A DNA stretch of 64,000 bases. Origin: Antedon mediterranea (taxonomy: Eukaryota > Echinodermata > Crinoidea > Comatulida > Antedonidae). Each line of letters begins with the position of its first letter. Position 1 is the stretch's first letter. Below are positions 46,301-57,336 of the stretch, piece by piece. The stretch lies in the NCBI RefSeq assembly GCF_964355755.1, contig NC_092675.1:1803001-1867000 (forward strand), read 5' to 3'. The notes below the pieces were generated by a model. It was not told where the DNA came from and did not search any database. It was given only the letters and a program-made list of their open reading frames with translations. The position numbers and the translations under genes were made by a program.

Positions 46301-49300
46301 ATTAGTGTTATCCGAAAGCTTGACATACATATTCCTTCTTTCTGGCTGTTTTACTTTAATTTTTTTTTTTATTTATTTCCATTGTGATCTACAGTATGTA
46401 TATTTATATTATAAATCCAAAGGCAAATTACTAAAAAAAATGACAATGCTGTGTATATACTATCAGTGGCTGCATCTCAATGGAGATACAAAATAATATA
46501 AGCAAAAAGTAAAACGGCCAGAAAAATTAGCAGAGCTTTTGGGGTACACTAGCCCTTCATCAGTGAATATTAGTTAACCCAAAAGTAATAAACAAGTTTT
46601 TCATTTATTTAAACTGAACAGGCTTCCTAGTATAAAGAATAAAGAAACAATAAAACTTAAACTATTTGGCTATTTCCTGTTTTACTTCAGTTTATGTACA
46701 GTGCATTGAGAGCTTGTTTATATGAATCAGAATGAACTATTGTTGTTATTATAAGTATCAATCAAACAACAAAGGCATACTCTGAATAGTTTAAAAAGAG
46801 AATGACAATAGAGTTAGTCAGTGAATACATAGAATAGAGGTAGGGATTACATGACAATATAATACCATAGCTTTGATCTCCCTATACTTCTTCTTCCTTG
46901 TTTATAATTGTGTGCTTATTACCTAAGCACGTTTGCTATACACCCACCTTGTACAAATGTAAATGGGGAATAACCTGCTAATAATAATATTCTACTAGAC
47001 TGAATTAATAGTCCCTTTGTGTCGAGTGCTGCCACCAATCAGCACCCGTTCATCTGTGTGTAGTTGTGAAAATAAATGTTCAGTTTCTCAATGTTTCGAT
47101 CAATATGCATTGCTCGTCCCCAGGAGTAATAATAATAATAACAACTTTATTTTAAAACGGATGCAACACTTGAATCACCAGATTGGTGTTTTTCACAAGG
47201 CCGTTACTACAAAACTATTTACACAAGTTATCATATACAGTACGTAAGAGTGTAGATACACCAGAAATGGGGTAGTTCAAAACTACACATGTGGTGTACT
47301 AAAAACCTTCAAACAATATAGAAATTATTTTATTTTTTAATTAAGTGGAAATGAATAAACTATATAATATGCATCTAAAAGCTATGTTTTGTGTGTTGTA
47401 GGTGGTTTTTTGCAGTTTTGTCTCTGTCTGGTGTTTTTGCAGTGACCTTTTCAATAGTATTTGCATATGTAGCTGATATAACTGATGAATCGGATAGAAG
47501 CTCTGCATATGGTCTGGTACGTATTGTTCAATTTATCATGTTTTGAATATTAGAAATACAATTTCTACAAGTTAGTACTTGTCAAATTCTACTACGACTA
47601 CTTTTCACTAAATTTACCTCATAAACCCCTACAATACTCGCTTTTCCCCCTTCTATACTAAACACATTACTATTTTGTTTACATAGTCTACAAATGTTAT
47701 ATTATTACAATTGTATTTTTGTATATGACCTATGACCCTTTATATGCTTCTGTTTGTTGGAGCTTATCAACAAAATTAATTTCCTTATTGGAGCAATGAA
47801 GGTTCTGTATTGTGTATTAGCTGTCTGTTTTCTTCACAGGTGTCTGCTACTTTTGCTGCTAGCCTCATCACCAGTCCAGCCCTGGGAGCTTACCTAGGCA
47901 GCCAGTATAGTGATAATTTTGTAGTTTTTCTAGCAACTGCTATAGCACTTTGTGATGTACTTTTTATTTTGGTTGCTGTGCCTGAATCCTTACCTGAGAA
48001 GATTCGACCAGCATTGTGGGGATCTGCAATAACTTGGGAACAAGCTGATCCATTTATGGTAAGATACTAAGTACATTTCATAATTTTGTCCTCTAAGCTC
48101 TATCTACACTATCAAACTTTATTTGACAAAAATGTGATGTGTCCATATATGATCATGATGATGTTATATCACTACCATATTTGGGTACATCATACTTTTT
48201 TTGTCAAACTAGTTTGATAGTGTAGACAGAGCTTAAGGGTCTCTTTGTGTCTTCCAACTGCTTACAAACTGCACTCATTTGTAACCGATCTGAGAGATGC
48301 ACTGGCTTTAGTGGACCTCCAGCTTTTTAATTAATTTTTGTTCTGCTGATTTATCTGCTGAGTTATCCGCTCGACTCGTCAAAAAAGTGTGTCTATAAAA
48401 ACGCACTCAGTGTACAAATAACAAGACTTTTACAAGAATTTTTAATTAAAATTATTAATTAAACAGAGATTACTTGATATCTAGTAGGTTCATATTATGA
48501 AAAAACCGTACAAAAAGCCCTGTTCTCGATAACCTTTGACCTCAAATACACATGCTTTCTTTTAAAAATATTTATATATTTTAACCTACCCTATTTGTTA
48601 TTGTCCATCATCTATATTATTTTTTTATTGAATTGAAATAAAAAATGAAATGGAAATATAATAAATATTTCAGAAACAAATAAATAGATCAATATAATAT
48701 CAATAATAGTTATAATTTGTTTTCTTTTTGCAGTCCTTGCGGAAAGTGGGTGCGGATCAGACAGTTTTAATTTTATGTGTGACAATATTTTTATCTTATT
48801 TGCCAGAAGCCGGACAATATTCTTGCATGTTTCTTTATTTAAAATCTGTAAGTATATCATTTTATATGGAAATCCATAGTAATTGCATTTCTAAAACCCT
48901 GTCTACACTATCAAACTAGTTTAACAAAGAGAAGTACGATGTGCCTAAATATGGTAGTGATATGCCCAAATATGGTAGTGACAGATATATCATCATGTCC
49001 ATATACAGACACTCGCATCACATTTTTATGTCACATAAAGTTTGACAGAGCTTAGTAAAACATTTATTATAATAATTAAAATATATAATTTAGACATTTA
49101 TATTTACCGTTTATCCAGTAATACATTTTTTTCGCAGTGCACATTGGCATGGTAAGCACCATGGGCTACTTGCTGTTTACTATATGCTTGATATCTTATT
49201 TAATAGGATACCTGTACTATACAAGTTAATTATTCGTTTAAAATTAGCTTTATATGATCATTCCCTGTTTATACTTTCAGAGGGGTGGTTTTAGTGCAGA

Positions 49301-51314
49301 AGAAGTGGCAGCGTATATAGCATTGATAGGTGTACTATCAGTATTTGCACAGGTATGTTATCTAGTAATTTGTTTGAACATAAAGGCTGCCAGTTTATGT
49401 AGGATTGCAAATAAAACCATTATGACAAATATGTAACATGATATTTATTTATTAATGTAACTTTTTTTCCACTCTTTCCCACTTTATTGTAAGTTAAAAC
49501 ACTGCATATATATTCATTCATTCATTTCTTTATTTTTCGGATAGTACATCCATTTACAAAATCACCAGGAAATTAATAATAGCATCTAAAAAACAACTTA
49601 AAACATCAATTTGCACCAACGCTCGTGAATAGGATAAACAATTGACTCCATTACTGATTTAACATTTTATCAAAGGCCATATTTGTTTTCTTTCCAGACA
49701 TTGTTGTTAGGGTTTTTGATGAAAACCCTAGGTAACAAACGTACTATAATGTTTGGATTGTGGTTCCAATTAGCAGAGTTAGCCTGGTATGGTTTTGCAT
49801 CACAAGATTGGATGTTATGGGGTGCTGGTATGATAGCAGCTATGTGTAGTGTTACCTACCCCTCTGTTAGTGCATTAATATCCAAAAATGCTGAACCTGA
49901 CCAGCAAGGTTAGTTTTCAAAGTTTAATAAGTTATCTGCACCTAACTCGGACGATGTGACGTCATCATATGGCCAGTAAAAAAAGAAATTTCATCTTTGG
50001 TGTCATAGTTCATCACATTTAAAAGAGATTTATAGCATAACTGATTATTCAATCAGATGTTAACATCCATAGCAAAATAAACTATTGATTTGTATATGCT
50101 GATATAGAGTTTGCGAAAGCCAAAACAAAACCATGTGTCTGGACAGGGTTGTGAAATGTAAACTGGCCAAAAATGATGGCATGGTTTACTTGTATATGTT
50201 GTTATTATGATTATTATATATTTTTCAATTTTATCTCTGTTTTGTGTGTGTACAATTGAGAACTAGTGCTGTGCCATTGGTGTTAAAGGTTATCTAATCT
50301 GATTTGAACCATACCACGAAACTACAAGTGGTCTAATGGTATGTCGTCCGCTTATTAAGCAGAAGATTCTGGGTGCGTGTCTTGGTAGTACTATTTACAT
50401 CATTTTATTTATGGTTTCTTCTAGGTGTAGTACAGGGAATGGTGACGGGAATAAGAGGCCTATGCAATGGACTTGGACCAGCTCTATTTGGTTTTATATT
50501 TTACATTTTTCATGTGGATTTAGATGAAGTTGAAAGCAGTTCTGTAGAAAATGAACATCTTCATAAACCTTTGTCATATGCAGTAAGTTTTATTTTATTA
50601 CTTTTCCATTGTAAACCTACCAACTTTTTTAAAAGTCAATGCCACGGATTTGATAGTTGCCACTAAGTTAGGCCTAGTTTTAATTATACTGATTGGTTTT
50701 ATTGTTTGTGAAACCTTAAAAGTTTCTCCATAATTTTTTTTAAATGTGAAGGTCCTATTATAATATTACAGGGATAAACCTATTAAGAGACACCACTATT
50801 ATGGGAACACCTCTACTATTGGGACACAAACCTGAGAAAATATATATTTGAAAACTGTGGACAACCAATATTCAGAGGACACCTTATGCTTGGTTTCCAC
50901 TAGAAACGCAACGCAAGCGATAGAATTACTCGACTGTCGCTTGTCATTGGTCAACACACTTGCATTGCGTTTACGTCATTGCTTTGCATCATAGTGGAAA
51001 CCAAGCTTTAATTGTTAGTTCTACTCTATAATAATAATGTATCAATTGTTAGTGTATATAAATATATTTTTAAATATTTGCAATTATTTCTTAAATAGGC
51101 TATCATTCCTGGACCTCCGTTCTTATTCGGTGCTTGTCTTGTACTCGTGTCGCTGCTTGTTGTATATTTTGTTCCTGTGCACGCCGACAGCACCCCCTTG
51201 CCCGTTCATTCACCAAAACATCAACGGAGCGATGTCGAAGATTCGAGCGATGTAACAATGATCTCTGATTACGAGATGGTTGAGAAGGAACCACTGATGC
51301 TCATCCAATCATGA
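43345..51314 (+). CDS. MFSD14A: MFSD14A/HIAT1, major facilitator superfamily transporter
   Basis: Eleven exons give 482 aa: 43345-43407, 43822-43911, 44344-44406, 45117-45244, 47402-47516, 47840-48058, 48734-48847, 49281-49352, 49698-49908, 50425-50582, 51099-51314. All are GT-AG and in frame. Conserved family sequence runs throughout: HALVVIFLEFFAWGLLT, GALSDVWGRKSFLLLTVFF (MFS motif A, ~84-102), SATFAASLITSPALGAYLG, VAVPESLPEK, WEQADPF, FLSYLPEAGQYS, GIRGLCNGLGPALFGFIFYI and IPGPPFLFGAC. Twelve membrane segments are expected from the family; the N-terminus is Lys/Arg-rich and the C-terminal tail acidic. The family is tetracycline-resistance-like; its substrate is unsettled. ATG 43345 is the only sensible start before the conserved exon 2. 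The vertebrate paralogue MFSD14B is equally close, so this is a pro-orthologue. Confidence 0.97.
43440..43775 (+). promoter_or_regulatory. TAGGCCTA-rich 5' part of MFSD14A intron 1
   Basis: At least seven AGGCCTA words and several CTAGCTAG and TAGGCTAGG words within 330 bp, a density not seen in the other introns of this gene. AGGCCT and CTAG are palindromes, so the stretch is rich in short self-complementary DNA. Regulatory meaning is only inferred from the recurrent position at 5' gene ends. Confidence 0.35.
44411..44544. mobile_element. MITE family A (copy 11) abutting a splice donor
   Basis: In MFSD14A intron 3. The element lacks its left ~20 bp and begins with CTTTATGTGACAAAAAAATG four bases after the GTAAGC of the exon 3 donor. 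The right end, ATAGTGTGGACAGAGCTTT, is complete. One and a half internal TATCACTACCATATTTGGGC units. Confidence 0.8.
46285..46570. mobile_element. inverted pair of Penelope-type terminal repeats
   Basis: In MFSD14A intron 4. The plus-strand copy (~46285-46400) has GATGAAGGATTAGTGTTATC, CGAAAGCTT and CTGGCTGTTTTACTT. The minus-strand copy (~46405-46570) has CTGATGAAGGGCTAGTG, AAGCTCTGCTAA, CTGGCCGTTTTACTT and ends AGTAATTTGCCTTTGGATTT. Both match the repeats at 57668 and 58006 that adjoin a Penelope GIY-YIG fragment. The 100-aa frame across them is fortuitous. Confidence 0.65.
47127..47260 (-). mobile_element. retroposon 3' end with (TTA)n tail
   Basis: In MFSD14A intron 4. On the minus strand, a body (GTAACGGCCTTGTGAAAAAC, CACCAATCTGG) ends AAAATAAAGTTGTTATTATT. 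A short AATAAAG end plus a 3-bp microsatellite is a LINE/SINE 3' terminus. Confidence 0.5.
48094..48235. mobile_element. MITE family A (copy 12)
   Basis: In MFSD14A intron 6. Full length, about 140 bp: AAGCTCTATCTACACTATC at the left, TTTGATAGTGTAGACAGAGC at the right, flanked by TA on both sides. One TATCACTACCATATTTGGG unit. Confidence 0.88.
48893..49054. mobile_element. MITE family A (copy 13)
   Basis: In MFSD14A intron 7, starting 46 bp after exon 7. Left ACCCTGTCTACACTATC. The right arm has a deletion that joins AAGTTTGA directly to CAGAGCTTA. Two AAATATGGTAGTGA units. Confidence 0.82.
49509..49660 (-). mobile_element. retroposon 3' end with (TGAA)n tail
   Basis: In MFSD14A intron 8. 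On the minus strand the body ends ATCCGAAAAATAAAGAAATG followed by AATGAATGAATATA. Same type of terminus as at 985, 18644 and 47127 but with a different microsatellite, so probably different LINE/SINE lineages. Confidence 0.5.
50318..50392 (+). other. degenerate tRNA-like sequence
   Basis: In MFSD14A intron 9. AGTGGTCTAATGGTA resembles a tRNA D-arm with box A. TCCGCTTATTAAGCAGA forms a 5-bp anticodon stem with one mismatch and a 7-nt loop TTATTAA (anticodon position ATT). The T-arm (GATTCTGGGTGCGTGTC) lacks a proper GGTTCRA box B and the acceptor ends do not pair. A tRNA pseudogene or SINE head is more likely than a gene. Confidence 0.35.
50886..51009. mobile_element. MITE with GCTTGGTTTCCACTAG ends
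   Basis: In MFSD14A intron 10, ending ~90 bp before the last exon. Left ATGCTTGGTTTCCACTAG, right CATAGTGGAAACCAAGCTTT: ~17-bp inverted ends. Inner blocks CGCAACGCAAGCGA and TGCATTGCGTTTACG are also inverted. About 124 bp with no ORF. A diverged copy lies at 5800-5936. Confidence 0.8.
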
Positions 51315-51861
51315 CGTTAACTTTAAGTCAGTTAGTGTTAATTTTCAAATTATGTGCACCTTGGGGCCAAAAACTAGTTTAGAGGAACCATGAGAATAAT
51401 TAGAGGACATTGAATAGTGGCAATAGCTAAGTGCGACAGACTCACCACAGTTCAGCCTGTCCACTATGCGCACACGAGGTAAAATCAGGGTTCTTGCTAG
51501 GTCCATAATTCATTGAGCTCCCATCAATGAGACAATCTCTCACACATGGTTTTTTGTGAGGATCAAATGCACAAAAACTGGTAAATTTCATATTATTTCT
51601 AATAGGATTGAAACAATATGAAATAGATCCACATATATAATCACTGAGAATCAAGTAAATAATGAAATATATAGAAAGTGAAATGTATAGTTTGTCCTAA
51701 CCCATTTCCTGTGTGGATATGTCTACCCATCAGATCCAACAGGTTGATTGACGGAATTGACATTTATTGAATGTGTATTACATTAAATACAATGTGTTAT
51801 ATTTGTGCTAGATAATTACATAATAACTGATCAGTGTCAGACACGTCATGTCATGAATCTT

Positions 51862-51968
51862 AAGCTCTGTCTACACTATCAAATTTCACCAAAAAAAAGT
51901 GTGATGTTCCCCAATATGGTAGTGATATGACATCATCGGGTCCATGGGCACATCACATTTGAGATGCT
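51862..51968. mobile_element. MITE family A (copy 14, right end lost)
   Basis: AAGCTCTGTCTACACTATC at the left, one ATATGGTAGTGATATG unit, ACATCATCGG, and CACATCACATTTGAGATGC at the broken right end. Copy 15 begins 4 bp further on, so the two insertions are nearly adjacent. Confidence 0.78.
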
Positions 51969-51971
51969 CTT

Positions 51972-52100
51972 AAGCTCTGTCTGCACTATCAAACTAGTTT
52001 GACAAAAAAGGTGTGATGTTACCAAGTATGGTAGTGATATGCCCAAATATGGTAGTGATATGACATCATCACATAAAGTTTGATAGTGAAGACCGAGCTT
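51972..52100. mobile_element. MITE family A (copy 15)
   Basis: Left AAGCTCTGTCTGCACTATC, right AAGTTTGATAGTGAAGACCG-AGCTT. Two GGTAGTGATATG units; the central cruciform part is deleted, joining ACATCATC directly to ACATAAAG. Confidence 0.85.
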
Positions 52101-52166
52101 GAGTTCAGAATAAATGCTTAAGCTATAGGTTCAAAGTAACATGTAGGATATTGATATATTACCCAG

Positions 52167-52414
52167 AATCACTGTACACTACAGTATAACAATACTGATA
52201 TATTGCAAAGCTAACCATAGCTTTGCAATCACTGTACACTACAGTATATTAACAATACTGATATATTGCAAAGCTAACCATAGCTTTGCAATCACTGTAC
52301 ACTACAGTATATTAACAATACTGATATATTGCAAAGCTAACCATAGCTTTGCAATCACTGTACACTACAGTATATTAACAATACTGATATATTGCAAAGC
52401 TAACCATAGCTTTG
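52167..52414. repeat. 63-bp minisatellite with internal hairpin, 4 copies
   Basis: The unit contains AATCACTGTACACTACAGTA, ACAATACTGATATATTGC and the inverted pair GCAAAGCT...AGCTTTGC separated by AACCAT. Every unit can therefore form an 8-bp stem hairpin, giving four in a row in the likely 3' UTR of MFSD14A. Copies are nearly identical. Confidence 0.92.
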
Positions 52415-52755
52415 TGTATAACATGTAAAATCCAATATTATAATATAGAACATTTTTTACAAATTATTTTTAATTAGGTAATTAAAGTAGGCCTACATTA
52501 TGTTATTTTCATCTGCTAAAATTCTTAATTTGGCGTTAAGTAAATTGATAAAACAGAAATGATGGTGTTGTAATATCCATGGAGTGGAGGAAATATATTT
52601 CCTTCATTTTATATTCAAGTAGTAGAATCCATTAAAGAACATGGATGTCCATTCTTGAGTGATTTTCATGTAACATTGGTGTAAATTCAAAAATTGTTTT
52701 TATATTTGTACATTTAAACGTTTGTGAGTAGTGTGTTTAAAACTGTTTTGTTTGA

Positions 52756-52761
52756 AATAAA
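52756..52761 (+). terminator. candidate MFSD14A polyadenylation signal
   Basis: AATAAA 1.4 kb after the stop, preceded by a TTTGTGAGTAGTGTG region and followed by AT-rich sequence. One of two plausible signals. Confidence 0.35.
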
Positions 52762-52790
52762 TGATGATTTAACATGTTACAGTACATTAT

Positions 52791-54362
52791 TCAATGTAGA
52801 CTTTCTAATGTTTATGACCCAGCAAAGTGTCCCATTAATAGTGGTGTCCCTTAAATAGGGCTTGGTCAAAGTGTTGATAGAGGTTTACTATATTATGCTA
52901 CAAAACCACCCCGGAATTCATGTTACAATTGGCATTGCCAGCTGTAGCCGCTATATCATAAGCTGTCTGTATTGACCAATCAGACTATTTATTTTCAACA
53001 CCAAGTATCTCATTGAAGTGGATAATGCTTTAAAGCTCTGTCTGCACTATCAAACTTGATGTGATGTGTCCATATACGGTCAAGATGATGTCATATTACT
53101 ACCGTATTTGGGCACATCACATTTTTTAGTTTGATAGTGTAGACAAAGCTTTAGGATTTCCTGTAAGGCCAGCTCCGAGCTTTACATTTTTATTGTTTAT
53201 TATAAAATATAAAAGTTTGACCCCACTTATTTTTCAACAAAGGTGAAGCAGAATGATACCTTTTCTTTTAATAAACAAAATATAGGAGAATTGTTTAATT
53301 CTAAAGGTTGGCTTGAGTCTGAATGTTGAATAAGGCCAGGGCCACAGACTATGTATAAGTAAACATGGAAAACACAAATATGTGTTTGTTAGTGTAATAA
53401 TCAATTATTTTCAGATAGCTTTACATTTCATTTTTTTTTTCTTTTTTCACATCTTCGATAACACTGACAGTTGAAAATTATATCATTCTTTTGGACCTAT
53501 AACGACATTATACTTTAGCATTGTTATATATTTTAAGACAATTTATTTGATTAAAAATATCTGTATGATACAGTCTAATGAGTGCTTTTGTAGTAACAAT
53601 GTGTACCCTCTTACCAGTAATAGTTTCGTTACACAATATTCAATACAAAATGATTATTGTATTACTGAGAACATTTTACATAGATCAGTGTATAATTGAT
53701 AAAAGTTTCAGTATCGGAAACAATATTTCGCGAACCATTTTTTGTTGCGACCCAAACATCGCAAGAAGAGGGCAATATTTGTTTCTATCGCAAAAACAAT
53801 GTGGAGATTATACTTGGGTGGTACGGGCAAAGAAGAAATTCATTCCTACAAAAAAAGTTGCGTAACAAAGTATCAGCTGAAATGAAATAATAAAGGACTT
53901 AGATTAAGTACACGATATCATTTTCATTTTATTTTTATAAGTCTATAAAAGATTAAAATGAAATTTTACCATTAGTATTGGTATTATAGTACATGTAATT
54001 GTAAACATCAGGTTAATTTTTTGAAATTGATTTTTCTTGTAACAAAAGGAAAAAGTTTATTTAATCATTTTGATGAATAGACGATATTGCAATTTGAATT
54101 CGGTTATAATATAATATGCCAAAAGTGTTGCATTTAATATGCACATAACTATAATAAATTACAGTATTATAACATCCACAAATATACTAGAATTAGAAAT
54201 ACATATTAAAATATATAATATTTAGAGTGATTAATAGATGTTTGATTGTTATTACATAGTTGATTAAAGTTTTCATAATATAAATAAACGCGTATAAGCT
54301 ATATTTATCATTTGAAGTTCACTATCGTTAGGGTAAGGTTGTCAAGTTAATCAAGAAGCACA
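52791..54362. other. intergenic, MFSD14A to fibrinogen-domain gene
   Basis: Contains MITE copy 16 (53032-53152). Two overlapping ORFs near 53.6-53.9 kb (95 and 64 aa) lack recognisable domains or splice partners. No promoter element of the downstream gene can be fixed. Confidence 0.5.
53032..53152. mobile_element. MITE family A (copy 16)
   Basis: Left AAAGCTCTGTCTGCACTATC, right TTTGATAGTGTAGACAAAGC, with TTTA/TTAA-like flanks. Short form with one TATTACTACCGTATTTGGGC unit. Confidence 0.87.
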
Positions 54363-57336
54363 ATGTCATTCATCAGTGTTTTTGTAACGATTTCTGTTAT
54401 CCAAATATTAGCATTTTGTAACGGTGCGTATTTACTTATTTCTTTCTTTGATAATTACTTTTTTTATACTTAATTTCGACAGTTTATAAATATAAAATTC
54501 TATACTGAACCACAGATGACATTAGTTAAGAGGTATCTGAACGTACCTTGGCATAGCAACAATAGCAGTATAATACCCCTTTCACACCAAAAACAACACT
54601 CCGGAGACCTCCGGATTTTTGGCCTGAAAGAGATACAACAAGTATCAATATCTACAAGTTTGCAATGAAAGTGTACGACTATTCCACACCCCTTTCTCGA
54701 TTCCTGTGCCATATCACTTAATCTTCAGTGGCTAGATTAATCAATGTAACAATTAAAAGAGGATAATCGGCTGAAATATTTTGTTTTTGTAATTTAAAGG
54801 TAAATCTCCTCTCATAATGCAGATGTCCAGAGTGTATGATACACTCTTACAAGGTCGTCATCTACATCAGACACCAGCTAAAAGTTTGATAGAATGTCAA
54901 CAAATGTGCTTGAATCATTATTCAAGTTGTAGATCTACCGCGTACGATAAAACCAAAGGAACATGTGATGTATTCACTTTGGAAGACGGATGGACAAATG
55001 AAACTGCAGTACATTCATTCGCAAGTGATGTGTTCCTGTATGAACGTGTACTTGATACTGACTACTGCCAGATCGCTAAGAATTTTTATGGAAATATGAG
55101 TGGTGTCTATATAGTCCAGTCATCAGGTGACCCGTTTCTTATTTACTGTGACTTAAACACAGACGGTAAAGCGTGGATAGTAAGTGTGCCAGGTTCTGTT
55201 TTCCCCAAAAATTCGTTCTTTACCCTTCTGTTGTGTTTTCCAAACAATTATTTCTTTATGGCAATTGGGGGAAAAGCCTACCTACGTGACATTTTTAAAA
55301 TTTGATGAATTCCCCACCTGGTCTAACTTGTTCGTCCGGCATGATTGCCATCCTCATCTTGCTCGGGAATTCATACTGTATGACTGGGGTTATGTTCTAT
55401 TGCAAATAGTGTCGCTAGGTCTATTTTTAATGATAAATCAATACATTCAAACAATACATAAGCTACCTATATTATTTTAAACTACTTGTTATTTATATAG
55501 GTGTTTCAACGGCGGAGTTATGGGCATGAAGATTTTAATCAAAGCTGGGAAACATATTCTTCGGGTTTTGGTGATTTATCTGGTGAATTTTGGCTGGGAA
55601 ACGAGATGATTTACAAATTGACGTCATCAGCTTCCTATGAATTACGCATTGATATGATCGATACCAGTAATGTTGCATACCATGCTGTTTATGCGTATTT
55701 TCGAATTGAAAGTGAATCTGAAAACTACAAAATTAAACTTGGAGAATTCATGAAAAAACAGTCTAATGTCGGTAAGTGACATTTGTTTAAAGACCTAAAG
55801 GGGAAAACCCCTAAATTATAATTATTGTGAGAGGCAAGTAGACATAATTATTATGTTTTATTAGGAAAAATGCATTACATCATTAGCTGATGATCAAATA
55901 GATCTTCATATTTTGGAATAGACAGAAGAACACTCTGTCTAGCCGACAAGCCTAGCGTGTTCCGTGATAGGCACTCATAGACCATTTAACTTATGATAGA
56001 GGCACCCTAGTGTGATACACATCATATTATATTGCATTACAGAATCTGCCTTGATGATAGAAACACTGTCATTATGTCAGGAGACAGCCCTAAATCTAAA
56101 AAAATCGGGGTGTTGTCGATAAACTAAACAACAAAACCTGCACTGCTGGCTGCCGTGGGTCCGTGGAGGGCCTTACCCATCCTCAAAACCTGCACTGCTG
56201 GCTGCCGTGGGTCCGTGGAGGGCCTTACCCATCCTCAAAACCTGCACTGCTGGCTGCCGTAGAGGGCCTTACCCATCCTCAAAACCTGCACTGCTGGCTG
56301 CCGTAGAGGGCCTTACCCATCCTCAAAACCTGCACTGCTGGCTGCCGTAGAGGGCCTTACCCATCCTCAAAACCTGCACTGCTGGCTGCCGTAGAGGGCC
56401 TTACCCATCCTCAAAACCTGCACTGCTGGCTGCCGTAGAGGGCCTTACCCATCCTCAAAACCTGCACTGCTGGCTGCCGTGGGTCCGTGGAGGGCCTTAC
56501 CCATCCTCATAACCTGCACTGCTGGCTGCCGTGGGTCCGTGGAGGGCCTTACCCATCCTCATAACCTGCACTGCTGGCTGCCGTGGGTCCGTGGAGGGCC
56601 TTACCCATCCTCATAACCTGCACTGCTGGCTGCCGTGGGTCCGTGGAGGGCCTTACCCATCCTCATAACCTGCACTGCTGGCTGCCGTGGGTCCGTGGAG
56701 GGCCTTACCCATCCTCATAACCTGCACTGCTGGCTGCCGTGGGTCCGTGGAGGGCCTTACCCATCCTCAAAACCTGCACTGCTGGCTGCCGTGGGTCCGT
56801 GGAGGGCCTTACCCATCCTCATAACCTGCACTGCTGGCTGCCGTGGGTCCGTGGAGGGCCTTACCCATCCTCATAACCTGCACTGCTGGCTGCCGTGGGT
56901 CCGTAGAGGGCCTTACCCATCCTCATAACCTGCACTGCTGGCTGCCGTAGAGGGCCTTACCCATCCTCATAACCTGCACTGCTGGCTGCCGTAGAGGGCC
57001 TTACCCATCCTCATTTTCCAGTTAAGCTTGAGGACCAGAATAATACGTTTAACATTTAAATGTAACGTTATTTTATTTTTCTTTATAAAAGCAAATGATG
57101 GATTTTGTTTCTACCACAATGACATGCCATTTTCAACAATTGACCGTGATAATGATGAGCGATCATGGCAAAACTGTGCTGAGTATTTTGGTGGTGGATG
57201 GTGGTTTTCGGAATGTTACCGTACCCTCCTCAATGGTTATTATGAACATTTTGATTGGGACTATTACCGTACTAGCCACAGAGTTTTACAATTCTCAGAA
57301 ATGAAAATGAGAAAAATTACTACTGAAAATATTTAG
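54363..57336 (+). CDS. secreted PAN/apple plus fibrinogen-related domain protein
   Basis: Four exons give 318 aa: 54363-54423, 54800-55179, 55501-55771, 57092-57336, all GT-AG and in frame. Residues 1-20 are a hydrophobic signal peptide (MSFISVFVTISVIQILAFCN). Residues ~28-104 form a PAN/apple-like module with Cys53, 57, 64 and 76 (SLIECQQMCL, SCRSTAYD, GTCDVF). From ~108 comes a fibrinogen C-terminal domain: DYCQIAKNF, PFLIYCDLNTDGKAWIVFQRR, FNQSWETYSSGFGDLSGEFW, then the calcium-binding-site region STIDRDND (252-259), NCAEYFGGGWWFSECY (Cys266 and Cys279) and LNGYY. Cys243 in GFCFYHND is extra compared with the usual pattern. Related fibrinogen-domain proteins of invertebrates act as secreted lectins in immunity or in clotting-like matrices; the function here is unknown. 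Tandem paralogues are not visible in the window. Confidence 0.87.
56133..57013. repeat. 42/52-bp minisatellite, ~18 copies
   Basis: Fills the end of intron 3 of the fibrinogen-domain gene, stopping ~78 bp before exon 4. The unit is AACCTGCACTGCTGGCTGCC, GTGGGTCCGTGG, AGGGCCTTACCCATCCTCA(A/T). A short form lacks 10 bp (GGGTCCGTGG replaced by AG). Forms are clustered: long ×2, short ×5, long ×~9, short ×2. It is GC-rich against AT-rich surroundings. The open frame through it is periodic artefact. Confidence 0.95.

Larger units (their letters stand above)
51315..52790 (+). other. probable MFSD14A 3' UTR and flank
   Basis: No further coding exon. It contains MITE copies 14 and 15 (51862-52100) and a 63-bp hairpin-bearing minisatellite (52167-52414), followed by unique AT-rich sequence up to an AATAAA. 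How much is transcribed is unknown; an earlier AATAAA lies near 52112. Confidence 0.45.

Noticed and set aside
46194-46496. 100-aa open frame
   Set aside because: Runs through inverted Penelope-type terminal repeats, which are non-coding in their other copies.
53578-53890. two overlapping ORFs between MFSD14A and the fibrinogen-domain gene
   Set aside because: No recognisable domain, no start context or splice signals linking them to either gene, and composition like the surrounding spacer.
56635-56928. 97-aa periodic frame
   Set aside because: Frame through the 52-bp minisatellite; the peptide repeats only because the DNA does, and it lies in an intron.
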